Assembly: GCA_921293015.1 (NCBI GenBank) | Contig: OV121087.1 | Coordinates: 42,146,630 to 42,210,629 of the forward strand | From: Phorcus lineatus | Lineage: Eukaryota > Mollusca > Gastropoda > Trochida > Trochidae | Direction of reading: 5' to 3' | Length of the DNA stretch: 64,000 bases | Part shown: positions 1 through 14,262 of the stretch, one piece after another | Position numbering within the stretch: the first letter of the stretch is position 1 | Layout of the letters: each line of letters begins with the position of its first letter | The notes under the pieces: model-generated | Database searches by the model: none | What the model was told of the DNA's origin: nothing | The model's input: the letters and a program-made list of their open reading frames with translations, nothing else | Position numbers and translations under genes: made by a program

Positions 1-276
1 AGGAATCACAATCAAATCAAAGATATGTTATACTGATATAAAAACAGACAAATTTGCGGGTTTCACCTTAAGACTATTTCGTTGTTGCTTTTAATATAGC
101 AGACAATGTTTCTGAGTCACTGCCGAGTAATTAAGCGAAATTTCATTTAAATCACACTAGCCATTCGGTAATATTTCGGTTCGTTTAAATGTGCTATTTT
201 TACATCAAAGGTAAATAGGACAGAAGGTGTGACCAAGTCTTACAGTTAACATTGCTTGTCTCGGGAGAATAGACAA

Positions 277-556
277 CTTACGAATCAGATAGCTCGATAC
301 GTGACCACAATCGACAGTGCACTTACACGAATAAAATTGCGCGACACGTGACCGCAATCGACAGTACACTTACACGAATCAGATTGCCCGATACGTGATC
401 GCAATCGACAGTGCACTTACACGAATCAGATAGCTCGATACGTGACCGCAATCGACAGTGCACTTACACGAATCAGATTGCTGGACACGTGACCGCAATC
501 GACAGTGCACTTACACTAATCAGATTGCTCGATACGTTGTCCTATTTGACAGTGCC
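277..556. repeat. 47-bp tandem repeat, about 6 copies
   Basis: Units begin near 277, 322, 369, 416, 463 and 510. Each contains the phrases ACGAATCAGAT, GATACGTGACCGCAATCGAC and AGTGCACTTAC. The first unit is 45 bp and the last is degenerate. Unit 2 has only one degraded copy at the homologous place (about 11,498-11,545), so the array expanded after the segmental duplication. Some units contain CACGTG (E-box-like), probably incidental. Confidence 0.9.
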
Positions 557-3500
557 CTTCAACAAGAATGAAAAACAAATGATACCAAATAGACAAACTT
601 ATCCAATGTTGTCTGAGTGACATCGTTATGGCTTCATGTCAACAATTTAATTATATACCCATGTAAACTTAGGATAGTAATACAAGGGTGCAATACGGTA
701 TTCGTCTTCAAATTCCGTATTGCACTCGAGAATCCGTATTGCACCCCTGCCGGTTCTGCTTTTTCTGAACCTTGGGACTTCCCGGATTTCCCGAAGCAGC
801 TATTTAAAGATATACATTTAGGTCATTGGGATTCCAAGTTTGCGAGAGTTGCACTAAAGCTCTTATAAAACATGATTGTCATTTCCAAATGATTTGATGA
901 CAATTATAAACAAATACCATGAACCATGAAAATCAGCAGCGAAAGCGTAGACCTTTTATCTTCGACAGTGACTCCGACTAACTGACGGCTCGAGCCAATA
1001 GGACGACAACGTATTTGAAACTTTTGAAAATGACCTTACTGATTTCTACACGATTGTTTATAAACAAAATAGCTTGGTCATTGTTTCATTTATGCTTTAT
1101 CATATTAAATCAATTCTGAATTTGATCAAAATATTGGTTTTTTTTTATCTATTTGTTGTTATTGTAAGATGTGAAAGTCGGACTTGCTATACTTGACGTC
1201 AAGCGGAGGAATGTGGCATTCAGGTCAATTGCGTTATTCGGTCATCGGCGTACTAATACAATTGTTAAGGTAACCTCAACGCGGAAGTATGTATGGCGTG
1301 AAAATGTGTATCTCTACGCAACCTTTTATTTGTATAAATCATAAAATGTTTTGTTTTATTAATTAATATAGTATATAATAAGTATATTTTGATGTTTTGC
1401 ATTGAACTCGAAGATGTCATGGGAGCAGAGAAACAACTCGTTCTTCTGGCTTCATCTCTTCATGCAAATTAGTTTTAGAAATATAAAAATATTGTTATAT
1501 TAAACATTATCTTAAATTTTTTCTCTTGCTTATAAAGAATATTTCAATGAAATGTTAGGTTTCAAAACAAAATTGCAAACGTTATTGGAAATCAAACCAC
1601 GCCATTCTCGAATCTTGAAGTGCTTGAAAACTAAGGTTCTTTGACTTGTTGAATAACTTGTTCATAACATTTCATATCGCGATATCGTTGTTATATTTCA
1701 TTGACATTTCATTCTTCATCTTCAGAAAAAAGACATAGACACTTTCACAGAGAGAAATGACACGTAAGAGTTAGAATTCAAATACAGTCTTTCAAGAAAT
1801 GTTTTTTGTTTTTTTCATTCTCGGAAGTTATTTCAATGTTTCTACTTAGGACAGTTAATCTTCCTCGCCAAATATAAAGCTAATATTGCAGCAAAAAAAC
1901 AAGAGATTATAAACTTTCCAAAGCAAATAATTTCTTAATTTGTATTACATTTCCATCGATATGATACCATTTGTGCTACTAGCAGTATTAAAGAGTATAA
2001 TTTCATTGCCTCAGACTAATCTCTCTGAAATATTTTTTAAAAATAATTATTATTTCTGCGTGCGTTATAAACAGAATTTTTTCATCCACAGACGTTTGTC
2101 TAATGCAGAATGATTTTAATGTTTCCAATTGTTTAAGGTTCGATAATATTTTTTTATTACAGGCGATCGTGATATCAACACACAGGGCAGTTCAGAGAAG
2201 ACAATTAGTTGTAACATCTTTCACGTTTGTGGCCAAGACAACTTGAAATACGTCAGTGTGAAGATTTGTTTCAACCATAATTGTTTTGTAACAGCGCCTT
2301 CTCCATGCAATAGTGTAACCATCAAGATAGGTTTTTTCAATTCATCTGCATGCTAAAAAATATTCATAATTGCCAACCCTTATTGGCAAAAAAGCACATA
2401 ACCTGAGCATCTAAAATTGCTCTTTTATCAGAACGTCTTTAATTCAATGTCATTGCATCAAATATATCAGTTGAAGGTTAATCGACAAATTGACTTAAAA
2501 TCCACTTGTGAAGGATGAGATTAATACCTTCAGCGTTAACGAAGAAATATTGTTTGCAATGCGACGTTTTTTCACGAGAATATCAACGAGTCTATTCACG
2601 ATAAGGATGTTTAAGTTTAAATGAACTTTCTAGTGATAACGGAAGACATTTAATTTAGGTTCACTAAATAACATGTATACCATAAGTAAACTAGGAACGA
2701 TTTTAACAAAGGCTTTTTTATTTCATACTTTAACAAATATTTTCATGTGTTTCTATCAAAATAAATTCAAAATCGTTAACATACTGTATTCACAAACATA
2801 AAGGTAAGTCAAAATGGGTTAATGATAACACCATATGGCACATGTGATCTCTACCTTAAACGGTAGCAAATGATTCGTTCAATCTTAGTTTCATCGTTCT
2901 CAACATTTTACAAAATAGAAAAAAACATTTTTGAAATTGAGTGAATGACATTGTCTTGTTCTCTGTATAGGACAGATTATGTTCATAGTTTTCGTGGATA
3001 AACTGTCTTTTGGCGTTGTTATATCTAAGCTACAAGATAATTAAACAACGATTAATATTATGAATGAGTAAAAATAAATATTGCAAAGATGTTAACTTCA
3101 ATCTTCTAAACATTATTTTAAAATTTCTTTTCATTTAAGAACATGTGCATGTAGTTCATTATTGCAAATCATGCTGATGGCATTTTTGCAGAATTTCTCT
3201 CTTTAATGGCGTAAAAATAATAGATTATTTTAAAACCTTACATGTTTACAATTTATAAAAGCCTTATTTTCATTTGACAAAATCATAGTATTTCTGTTGC
3301 TATAAACGTTTAAGACGTACATCATTAATAATGCATGTATATAACATTTATTTGTATTGCAATTGTTTTTTATTTCTTAAAATTGGAAAATATACAATTT
3401 ACTCAAAGTGATGCGGACGATTAGAGACAGTGTTTTCAACAAAAAGATTTTATATGTTTATTGTTAAAAGATAAAAGCATTGTTGATGTTAATGCAAGGG

Positions 3501-6500
3501 ATAGCTGTAGAGCAAAAGTAAACATAAATCTATTGTCAACTTTCTTTTCTTAAAGAATGTCATTTTCCAATTTCAGTTTTCAGAACATGATTTTCCTTAA
3601 CCTCTTAAGGTCTCATTAACGTCATGTTAAGAAGTTTATCGCGATAGCTGATTTGCATCAGCCTGTCTCTAGACGCTAAACGGATTTGTACTCGTGTGCG
3701 AGAACTAAGAACTTAAAACATCTGACGTCAGTGTTGCTTCTTTCAGTGGTGCTTCTCTCGCGGTACATTTTCCTTCTTGCCCATTGATTTGATCGTAGCT
3801 ACCATAGTGCTTTTTAAATAACATTATTTGTTCATCAATATATTTTAATCGTTAACAAGCAATCATTAGATTTAGTTCAGCAATGTAGTTCACATAGTCA
3901 CTATTTTGCAAAATTTTATAAACGTGCGATTAAGTTCAAAATTTTAGTTAAAACCATGTTCATACATTCTTTTGGGACATTGGAAATCTTTACTTAAGGA
4001 AAACTGTTCGAATCGAAAAATTAAAAAATTTTATTCATTCATTTGTCATTGACAAAAGTGTTTATTGGTATCCAGGAAGTAAGTAAAACATGTAACTGAT
4101 GACTTATGAATAACGTGTCATTGTTTTCTTTTTAACAAGATCAGTAAAAATCGATCAAATTTACCTTATTACTCGTTATTTACACCATCTGGTGTTTTCA
4201 TTCATAATTCATTAAATAAAATATCAAATGAAGGACTATCAGCTTACAAATAATTTCTAGCAAGAATTCATGGGCAGTAAAGCGCATTCAGTGTAACGAC
4301 ATCAGATCCTGACAAACAGCTGCATTCTAAAAGTAGCTAACGTACTTGCAAATGTCAAATTATATTGAGGCATCATACCAAAAATAAATCAAACTGACAA
4401 TGTTCTGTTTTAAAGTCAGAAGCAAAATTTAAATGTTCAATATAATGATCTTTTATTATGTCACACAGTTACTTGTAAAATTTTGGCAATCATTGAAGTG
4501 ACCAGGGATCAAATTTTAGAAAACTCTAGGGATTTATTTCCTTATGAACCCTCTAAGAAATAGTCAACAGCCTCAAACATTGATCAAGTAATTTGTATGA
4601 TTTAGTATACGTATTATGCAATGTTTTCCTTTTTGACAGTAAGGACAATTTTATTTAGAAATTTAGAAAATAGAAATGTTGGAAAAGTTGATCCCATCTG
4701 TATATTCTATCATACAAAAGTTTAACCATACACATATCATTATAATGCCACTAATAAAGACAAACCTCAAAACTTTTCAAGCTCTGACCTTTATGCAAGT
4801 TTTACAAAGACTGCCTTTTTTATCTGCTGACAGAAATTTCGCTTTGGTATCCTTATTAAAATTAAAGATGTGACCTTTTTAAGGCTAGTTTATTATTTCA
4901 CGGACCCCTCAGTTACCTTTTACGTTTTGGTCATTATAAAAAATTAAAATATTTTTTTAGTGTATAAGAAACTACTTATCGAACAATGTTAAGATTGTTC
5001 AATAGATATTAATCTCTTAGTAAATATGTAAACTCTTTCACAGAGAAAATGTGACTTTAAGTTACACTTGTGATGCTATCCCATTGTTGATAAACTTTAT
5101 AATTTTCCAATAGTGGTGCGGGATTTTTGTTCAATTGACTTTGAAATATCAAACATTTTTCAACTTAGAAACGCAAAATGATTAGTGCAATTCAAGTAGG
5201 TTCTTGTTACTCTCGACCTTAAAAATAAATTACATCAATCCGTCTGTCTTTACTTTCGTTAAAAGCAGGTCTGAAATGTCTATCAAAATCAAAATCTGTT
5301 GTTTTCTCCCTGAATTTCTTTATACGAAGAGTGCGACAGGAAAATGTAATCTACAATCACGAATTCATTGTAAACAAGACTAACAGTTTTATAAAAGTGA
5401 ATGCAGTCATTATTGCTGTAAACATTTGAATAATCAATTGGGTTTTCACGTCCAGCAATAAAATATAAAAAAATATTCACATTGCTTAAAAGAGCGAAAC
5501 TGTTCGTCTAAAGATTTTCTCATTTCATGAAATGCAACTCTTGATATCATTTCACTATGATGGAATGTGGGTATGATTAATTTAAAAACACTTCTGCTTA
5601 CATCAATGAATGAAGTTAAATATCTATATGAGGAGAAATCGCACTCACATTTCCAGTCAGATTGCCTTTCAACCACTCCTTGATAAAAGCTAGTCTTATT
5701 TTTCTTTTGAATGTTTCTAAACATATTTTTGTCATGAAAATGGTTTGAAAATGATAACCTAGTGACTTTTATAACCAAGTTATACATGCTAAGACAAAAT
5801 ATTGACCTTGATCCGCATATCAACAGCTACATGCCTAATTCAATTTACCCAAAATGCGCAATAGATTTGATAGTCTGCATAATCCTGCATGACTATATAG
5901 ATTGCCCGTTTTATCAAATACACTGTCTGTACCGTTTATGCCTTCATATTGCTTACCGATTAGCCCGAAACTAAAACATTTCATTAACAGTTCTTACTAG
6001 TAAAATGACGCCACTGGTAACGTTTCAAATATTGCCACTCACAATGACGAATTGTATATATTTTGGTTGAGGCTAGTCAATTCAACCACTTGACTCAATA
6101 CAATCCTTTGGATGATCTTCATCCACGTAACGGAAATATTGTTGAAACGTTAAATCACTCACTCTAATTTTAAAAAACCTCCTATATATTAGAAGACGCG
6201 GCTCTCTGTATCAATATCTGATAAAAATAATAAGTGTTAGGCTTTGAATCTGCTGAACTCTTTTCAATGTTTTGATCACTTTCACGCCAAAATGATATAC
6301 AGTAATGTATATAACTGATATACATCTATTGCACAGAGGATGTGTGATGCATAAACATAATTTCACGTATATCGATGCATGGAACAATTGAACAATTGGT
6401 GAAATTTTCAAAGAGCCCTCTTCAATAGTTTTACACGTGTGACATCGTGAATCTCACGAGTTTGACAAATCTTCGGAGTAACATAGAGAACTTATCAAAT

Positions 6501-6750
6501 ATTTGAACAAATGCATACTAAAGAATAATAACGTTTCACGACCAACATTTCTTTATTATTAGGATCTAACTTAAATAAAAGAGTATGGTTGCTTTGCGTA
6601 ACAATGTCTTTTATCCACTTTCGATCTTAGTTGCTGTCCCTTTTTATAAAGCCGTCTGCAGACACGCAATTATCAATTTGTCTCGATAGTTTTGTTAAAG
6701 TTAATTAATCTCTTGTATCAATTATAATCAATTGTACAAACCTTTCAAAA

Positions 6751-7036
6751 GAAATTGTATGTTCTGTTAACATAATGACAAGTTTATGAACATTAGAATC
6801 ACCATCAATGCATTTCTAAAGAAATTGTAGGGAATGTTCTGTTAACATAATGACAGGTTTATGAACATTAGAATTTCCATCAATGCATTTCTAAAGAAAT
6901 TGTAGGGAATGTTCTGTTTACATCGTGACAAGATTATGAACATTAGAATCTTCATCAATGCATTTCTAAAGAAATTGTAGGGAATGTTCTGTTTACATCG
7001 TGACAAGAACATTAGAATCTTCATCAATGCATTTCA
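6751..7036. repeat. 70-75-bp tandem repeat, about 4 copies
   Basis: Units start with GAAATTGTAGGGAATGTTCT at about 6,751, 6,821, 6,896 and 6,971, and each includes TGAACATTAGAATC and CATCAATGCATTTC. The last two are nearly identical apart from a small deletion. A single diverged copy sits in unit 2 near 17,880-17,965, so this too is a local expansion within unit 1. The minus-strand open frame across it is a by-product of the repeat. Confidence 0.85.
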
Positions 7037-8222
7037 TTGCAACTTCAATGAAGGGTAAAGGAATTTCGATTTTCATGAATCGTTGAAGTCGATTGAAACA
7101 AATGATTTAACAATTAAGTGAAGCAAACATGTCATTTTTGCACGTTCTTTGTCAATGCGACTGCACTAATGACATGAATTAATTAAGAAAAAAGTAACGT
7201 TTTATTAGGATAAAAGTAAGAAACTTAAAGTCAATTATTTTTCTTAATTTCAAAAAGGTTATTTTAGCTGAATAAAGTACATACTTATAAGTAATTATTA
7301 AGTTGACAGTATTGAGTTGTTGGTCAACTTTCCAGGTAATGAAAATTTTAAAATGTGAAGTTAGAAATAAATGTATCCACTTTAATGGCTAGTACTCATT
7401 TTCTTCAGGCAATGTATACAACGAATATTGGGTTGCCAGGCAACGATGTTATGTGTACATTATCACGTATTACATTCTTACTTTACAGTATTGGTTACAA
7501 TAGGATAGACAACGACACAATAACTTCTAGAATTTATTCATGTTGAAAACAAATTGATAAATCTACTCTCTTTTTTCTAAAAGTTTATCATTATCCAAAT
7601 TTAATTTAAACATTTGGGGGGAAAATGTATTAAATGGATGTTTGCGTTTCTTTGGGGATGATTAATCTGACATCTGTAAATATAAATGCTGAATTTAAAA
7701 ATATATAATTGTTTCCAATGGACTCTTCATTGCAAAAAAACATGTGATGACATAACCTTCATCCTTGTTATTACAAGACCTTTCCTTACAAAAAGATTTC
7801 GTGTCCTTCACATGTAGAGAAGAGCTGACTATGATATTTGTTGTAAGAAAGCTTGAATCAACCCATTTATATACAGTTGGTTCTACATCACGTGAATCAG
7901 ACTGGATGGAGTTAACAACTTGTGAAGAAGTTCACAATGTTTTATTTAAACTTAACTTTTTCCATTTCTGTACTTTGATGTTATATTGGTAATTTTGCAG
8001 CTTCACTCTGATGGTGAGTAATGTAGGTAGAAAACAACAGGACAACATCTGTATCATACTGTTTGTAAGATTTCGCGTGACATGGATCAAATGCAGCGTG
8101 TTTCTATACACTGTCCAGCATTAGACTTTCAGGTTCTTTTATATATCTATTATCAATGCATCAATATTTTGTACTTATTATTTGAGGTTTTTTAAATTCT
8201 TTTCTCTTGCAAACGCAAAAGG

Positions 8223-8690
8223 TTAAAGAGCCACTCCGTGAGTTGTTGGAGTCATATATGCCAAACTTAATCAATGGTGTCATTTGATCGCAAAGTATCG
8301 ACTGTTACCAAAAAGACACATTTTAAAGCTTACTGTTTTCTTACAGTGACAGTATGAACGTAGAACGTCGCAATTATGATTATTATGGCGCGCGTCAAAT
8401 AGTCAAACGTAATTTTGGAGACATATCTAAAACAGCCAGGAGGGCAGTCAGGAGTTGATAGTGTTTGTTAGGTTACATAACAAGAATCCATGTATATTGG
8501 ACGTGATATTTACACCTCCGTGCACTTATAAGGTTACTTTTAGATTTTCATGGAAAACCAGTATTTGTCATATATATGTCTTTTGGACAGGAAAAGTTAA
8601 GATGTTTTGATTTTATATCACGAAATATGACATTTAGGTTCGTATCAACGGTAAATAATATGTTATGAAAATCACGGAGTGGCTCTTTAA
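8223..8690. mobile_element. MITE family 1, copy 1 (TTAA-ended)
   Basis: A 468-bp non-coding element begins TTAAAGAGCCACTCCGTGA and ends with the inverted sequence TCACGGAGTGGCTCTTTAA. Two further copies lie at 45,702-46,190 and 52,891-53,370, sharing the internal phrase GGCGCGCGTCAAATAGTCAA. Terminal inverted repeats bounded by TTAA, no open frame and several scattered copies define a MITE. TTAA duplications are typical of piggyBac-type transposition, but the TTAA could instead be part of the inverted repeat. The paralogous site in unit 2 (about 19,265-19,285) lacks the element, so insertion post-dates the duplication. Confidence 0.88.
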
Positions 8691-11600
8691 GGTTATTGAT
8701 ACAAAGGTTTGATATGACAACAGTCAATGAACATCAAGATATGAATCTAATATCATTTCCAAGACAATGTTAATACAATATCTTGGATTACAAAAGTGAA
8801 ACATATTTCATTCCAGTTTGGATTTGGTTACACCTTGATTATACAAAATGCTTTTTCAGTTTCATGTCGGAGTTCAAGCACAGACTCAAAGATTACAATA
8901 TTCAAAGATGGCTTTAATATCTCCAAAACAGAGCTTCAACCTATCTGCCCTTTCAACCAAAGGCATATTAACAAATATTTATTGGGTAGAGCTATATATA
9001 TACTACCTTGTGCACCTACTCTGGTACTGAGAATGGGAGACAGAATCGTAATGGAAAATACCTAACATAATTGTAACAAAGGCAATCCTTGCACAGACCT
9101 TAAATGGTTGTATAAAAAGATATTCATAACATTCTTCCTACAAAACATTTGTTACATTGGTTTAGCTATACAGCATCACCCGTTTTCTTAAATATAAAAC
9201 GTGAGGTTGTAACATTACGTCATCTGTTCTAAATACATTTTGAAGTTTAAAGAGTGAATGTGTGTTGGTATACGTCTAGCGATAACAATTTGATTCATCA
9301 TGGGAACGAATTCTTAATCCTATTTGTCTCTTACGTCTTTACAAAAGATTATGAATAATGAATTACATTTTCAACAAAGACGTTATCATACTACATTAAT
9401 AAAATTGCAACGTTATTGATAAACATGATATCTTACCTTAGACAATCATATTTAAAAAAAGTCATCTACATATATGTGTTTGAGGAATGATTTTTAATAT
9501 AGTTGTACAGGTATTTACTCAAGGTAGTTGCATTTCATTGTATTTCTACAGTAACATTTATTCATATTATTCATTTACTATCTTTCTATTCGTTTTCACA
9601 ACCATTTCAAGTTTATGTATCAGTTTGTCTCAGATGCTTTGACGTTTATTGTTCATGTTAATCTTCTTAATAATTTATTAATGAATTTGCCAATCTAAAT
9701 AAATCACAAAAGAAAACTCATCAAAAGACTTTCACATGTGAGAAGATATCAAAAGTGAAAATATAAGGACAAATTTCATCTTTTAGACTTACGTCTATTC
9801 CTGTTTTTTTAAAAATATGTTTCACTGTTTTGCACTCTTAATTCCTGGTTAAGTTTGTTATAATGAATTGTCTTTTATTTTGAATGCAATAAAAGTTTAC
9901 CTTATCTAAAGAGAACACCATGATCCATTGTGTCTGTAATAATGGGTTTATTTACAACATAACTGGTCGAAATGCGACACATCCAGTCATCATTAAAATG
10001 ATATCTACGGAAGTATCTTATTTTCAAATATATAAATCAATTATAAGCTGAATGCGACGAATATTTCAGATGATTGGTAAATGTGTAATAAACGTTTTGA
10101 AATCGTTATCATTTTCACTGTTTTGACTGGAATAATTTGTGCTTCACTATCTGTCATAGTTGTTTTTGCTTTTTTAATGTCTACTATTAAAAAATGGATT
10201 TATTTCAACTCTAGATTCGAATATACCATGAATAGATTTGTGGAGATATCTGATGGTCTCATTTTAATCTTAATGTTGCAATGCAATATGTGTGCTTCTT
10301 TGCGAAATTGCGAATGCCTGCCTTTTGAAGGCCTTGCCAGATAAATGCACGTGAAATCATTCACTTTTCATTTTTTACACTAATTACATTTTTACTTACC
10401 TAACATTCAAAGAAAACCTTTTCTCATTGATTCGATACCGGTTATTGACGCCATTTATGTTTACAATTTTCTTTCTTCTATTATACTTCTATACGTTTCC
10501 TTGCAAAGACTAGCCTGGTTAATTCTGCTTCTCTTTCTACAGATGGTAGTCAACACTTGTGCTTCTTGCATACATATCTCACATGAGCTTATTTTGTGAA
10601 GGATTCTTAAAGTGTTTCGTGAAATTTATAGGGCTTCATGCATAGGATAAATCGCGTTTATTTTTCTTAATGATGCAATATGGCAGATTTATTCATGTCC
10701 TCTCATCTTTTCTAAGCATAGCAATTTTGCAAGGTTTACTTTATGGAAAGAATTTTGTTTACAGTTTGTTTACAGTTTGCATAATATGTTTCCATTTAAA
10801 TAATTGACATGTGCAATATCTACCAGCTGTTTGAAGATCGTAACGCCATATCCATATGCAAATACGATCAAAAGATAAGTAATCAATCCAAACTATATTT
10901 ATCAATATTCTAACTATTTTGATTATATTAAAACAATATATAACAATATCATATTTTGTATGGAATGTCGCTTTTTACACTCATATGATATTTATGCTTA
11001 TTTCTGAGATATTAAATGTTAAAAAGTTGTATAAAACTTTAATAACTGCCTATAAAGAATGATCCTGAAGATCAAATCCCCCTGAAGTAACCCAAGAGTA
11101 TAATACTTAGCTGGAACAAAATTAAAACCGTAAAAAAATCTTGATAATCTATTAGCTTTTGATTAACAGTATAGTTTCAATGACATTTCAAATTCACTTA
11201 CACGTATGACGCCCAATCAAATCTTTATAGATATGTAAAACCTTTTTTCAAAAAGGCAGATTTGCGATTTAACCTTAAATATGATTTCGCTGTTGCGTAT
11301 AATACGGCAGACAATGTTGCTGAGACTCTGTCGATTAATTGATTAAGAGAAATCTCATTGGAATCAGCCTAGCCGTTTCCTTACACTTCGTTTTGTTTAA
11401 ATATGCTATTTATATATCAATGATAGATAGATAGAACTTTAGATCCTACAAAGTCTCACACCGTAAACCTGGCTTGTCCTGGCGGAATAGATACAAATCT
11501 AACGAAATGTAAGAGCTCGAAATCTGATCGCAATCGACAGTGCACAAAATTATGTAACGAGCTAGGCGAACTTGTCTGAGTGATATCAAAATTGCTACAT

Positions 11601-12355
11601 AGTAAAAAAATTATTCTCGTTTGAAATAAATACCCTCACTCGGCATTTGCGATGTCCATGGTCACGAAAATTAAAACTATGTACGTCCAACTAGTTTCCA
11701 ATTTGACACAAAATTGAACATGCTGAGTTTTATGGTCATTATATGGTCATTTTTGCAATAGGTCATCGGGACTCCCGTTTCAAGCTGAATGCCTGATAAC
11801 TTAAAAAAGTTAACAAGATGGCATGTAATGTATATTGATGACATGTGCGAAAACTGTTATCTTATTTCAATGAGATTTGAGCCATGCACAAATTAGGAGA
11901 AATGGTCGAGTCACTAACTCTAACTTATCCCAAATGATGTTTCGCAAACTGTAGTGAAAACATTGGTTTTGTTGCTTTCAATTTGTAAACTGGAACATTT
12001 TTAGAGCTTTAGCCATTGAAGTAATTATAAAAAAGTACAAAATGTTTCAAATGATTTTATTAATGATACTTAAGTGTGCTCTAAGGAAAAGAAAAAGAAT
12101 GTAAAGGAATGATACAATATATCATGTTCATTTGAAATGACATTTTTAACAACTCTAATGCTGAAATAAAAACGGGTGAACTAAGCCACGAATATCAAGC
12201 CGGTCCAGCTGTATGAGGCATTAAGCCCGAAAGAAATCAGGGTATGAGGAAGGAGCGAGAGCGGATTCATACACGCCGATTTAGCAGGATGGTTAACTAT
12301 TATAATATAACTATAATATAAATATAACACATTACTAATTAAAACATAAATACAC

Positions 12356-12356
<1 letters not shown>

Positions 12357-12393
<37 letters not shown>
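12357..12393. repeat. (TA)n microsatellite
   Basis: About 18 uninterrupted TA dinucleotides, visible directly. The minus-strand open frame covering it (12,181-12,402) is a repeat artefact. Confidence 0.95.
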
Positions 12394-12395
<2 letters not shown>

Positions 12396-14262
12396 TTGGC
12401 ATGACACCGGTGCGTATTTTTGGTACTTACATACTAGTGTCAAGAGCATATGATTTGAGAGTTTAGTTAGGATTGATTCGAAAAAGCACATGTTTGAGTT
12501 ATTTATCTACTTTATTCAAATTTATTAAAACATTGAAAGTTTTTTAGATTGCTGTACCTATGAATTTTGTTGTGCTTTAAATGGGGGTAAATGATGCCAA
12601 ACAGGAACAACTTCATTTGCTTAGATATAAGTAAAAATATCTGAATCCACATTTCAATTGTCATTTAGAGCATTCATACTCAGCCAACTAAATCTCCATT
12701 TTTGCCGTTTGAGTAGTTTGATTGCAATATGTTGCTTGAAATAAAGCGTTAATGAAAGACAATCGCTCCCGTTTGGCTTTTGACTCAAAAGAAAAGAAAT
12801 AATTGGTGGAAAAATTGGATTAGCTTCCTCGTGCATGCCACATTATTATGCCAAACCTTATGCTTTGGGCGTAATAACTACGATTTTGACCACAACATTA
12901 CGCTATTACACTTACTCTGCCGAAAATTACGTTTTTTCTACTCATTTTCGAAAGTCGATAAAGTGGATTAATTTTCACAGGGGAGTGCCGAGGAAGAGCT
13001 CAATTTGTAATTGTGATTTCAAGTTTGCACATGGCGGACATTTTGACTGCAAACGTCATATCGAAACGAAAAAGAACTTCGACTACACGAAGGCAGCAAC
13101 TTGAAGTGGCACTTCAAGCAAACAATTGTCTTCCTTCTACGGGCAACTGAAAACACTCTGTAATAGTTCAAGTTTAAGTTCGTAAATTAATACCTTTTTT
13201 CAATACAATTTCCCTTAACTATGAGTCCAAAGTTTAAGCTCGAAGTGTTGTTTGCATCTCTGCACATAACCATAAAACGACTGGAAACTTGATTTTGATT
13301 TTCCGAATTATTTTGGATTATTTGCATTACCCGATTTCGATCGTATAGGTTAATTCCATGTGAGTCCCCAGTGACAACACAGAACAATGGTTCTATCAAA
13401 TATCCGCTGAACATATTCATTTCACCATTTATGCTCTTGGTCATAATCGATAAAATTTACCTGATTAATCCTTATACTAATAGTATCTGTTGTTTTAATT
13501 CGTAATTCAACACATAAAATCACAAAATCGTACAAGTAATTTCTAGTCAAAATTCTTAGACAACTAATTGAATTCAGTTTAACAAACAGCTGCATACCAA
13601 ACGTTCACTGACTTGCCTATCTTTGTGCAAAATATTTTCTATGAATTTCAGCGTTGGGGAATTAAAACCGAAAACAATTAAATGTTCCATAACATACTTT
13701 AAATTCCTTTCACACAGTTTACTGTAGTTTTGGCGGTCAATGAAGTGACAAAGAGTTAAAAATTTAGAAATCTCAACTTGTTATTTTTCCTTATAGAATC
13801 TCTAACAAATGACCAACAGCGTAAAAAATTACAATTTTATTTTGAAATTGATTTAATTGGACTTTTGACGTTTTGATCCCTTCTGCACATTTCATCATGC
13901 CCAAGTTTTACCATCCACCTGATGAACAAAGAAAGGTTGAAGAGTCACCGTTTTACACATGAACATAGAAAGGTTTATGTTAGTGAAATGAAGTATTGAA
14001 AGTGACGTTCAAAGGAAATTCAAATTACATGACATTTGCACCAAGATACACAGGTAGGTGAACAAACCTCGCTGTCATAAATTCAAATCACATTGTAAAG
14101 TTAACCTACTTAATGCTGTGTATGAGATAAGCTTGAAATTGACCCTCGTTAAATGTTCACTTTATTTTTCTTACACCAAAATTTACAACCTCTGAATCTC
14201 ATTATACACGGACTGCCCTTTTTAACTTCTGACAGAACTTATGCTGTGATATTCTTATTAAC

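Larger units (their letters stand above)
1..11215. repeat. Unit 1 of a diverged head-to-tail segmental triplication
   Basis: No protein-coding gene is recognisable here. By eye the segment is collinear with 11,215-26,110: 60-330 matches 11,265-11,545; 4,140-5,060 matches 13,445-14,810; 5,230-5,480 matches 16,575-16,820; 6,600-7,560 matches 17,710-18,850; 8,150-8,770 matches 19,190-19,340; 9,240-9,960 matches 21,205-21,950; 10,060-11,215 matches 24,670-26,110. Positions 1,540-3,420 and about 4,050-4,860 match unit 3 (29,900-31,830 and up to 33,780). Identity looks moderate with many indels, and short open frames such as 10,081-10,344 are broken in the other copy, so I see no coding constraint. 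Unit 1 has its own tandem-repeat expansions (277-556, 6,751-7,036) and a MITE (8,223-8,690). The junction near 11,215 repeats the sequence seen at the very start of the window, which makes the copies head-to-tail. Confidence 0.8.

Noticed and set aside
5446..5823. 125-codon minus-strand open frame
   Set aside because: No recognisable domain and not retained in the matching part of unit 2; composition is that of random AT-rich DNA.
10081..10344. Small membrane protein in unit 1
   Set aside because: The hydrophobic frame is broken by stops and indels in the paralogous stretch of unit 2 (24,690-24,940), so there is no sign of coding constraint.
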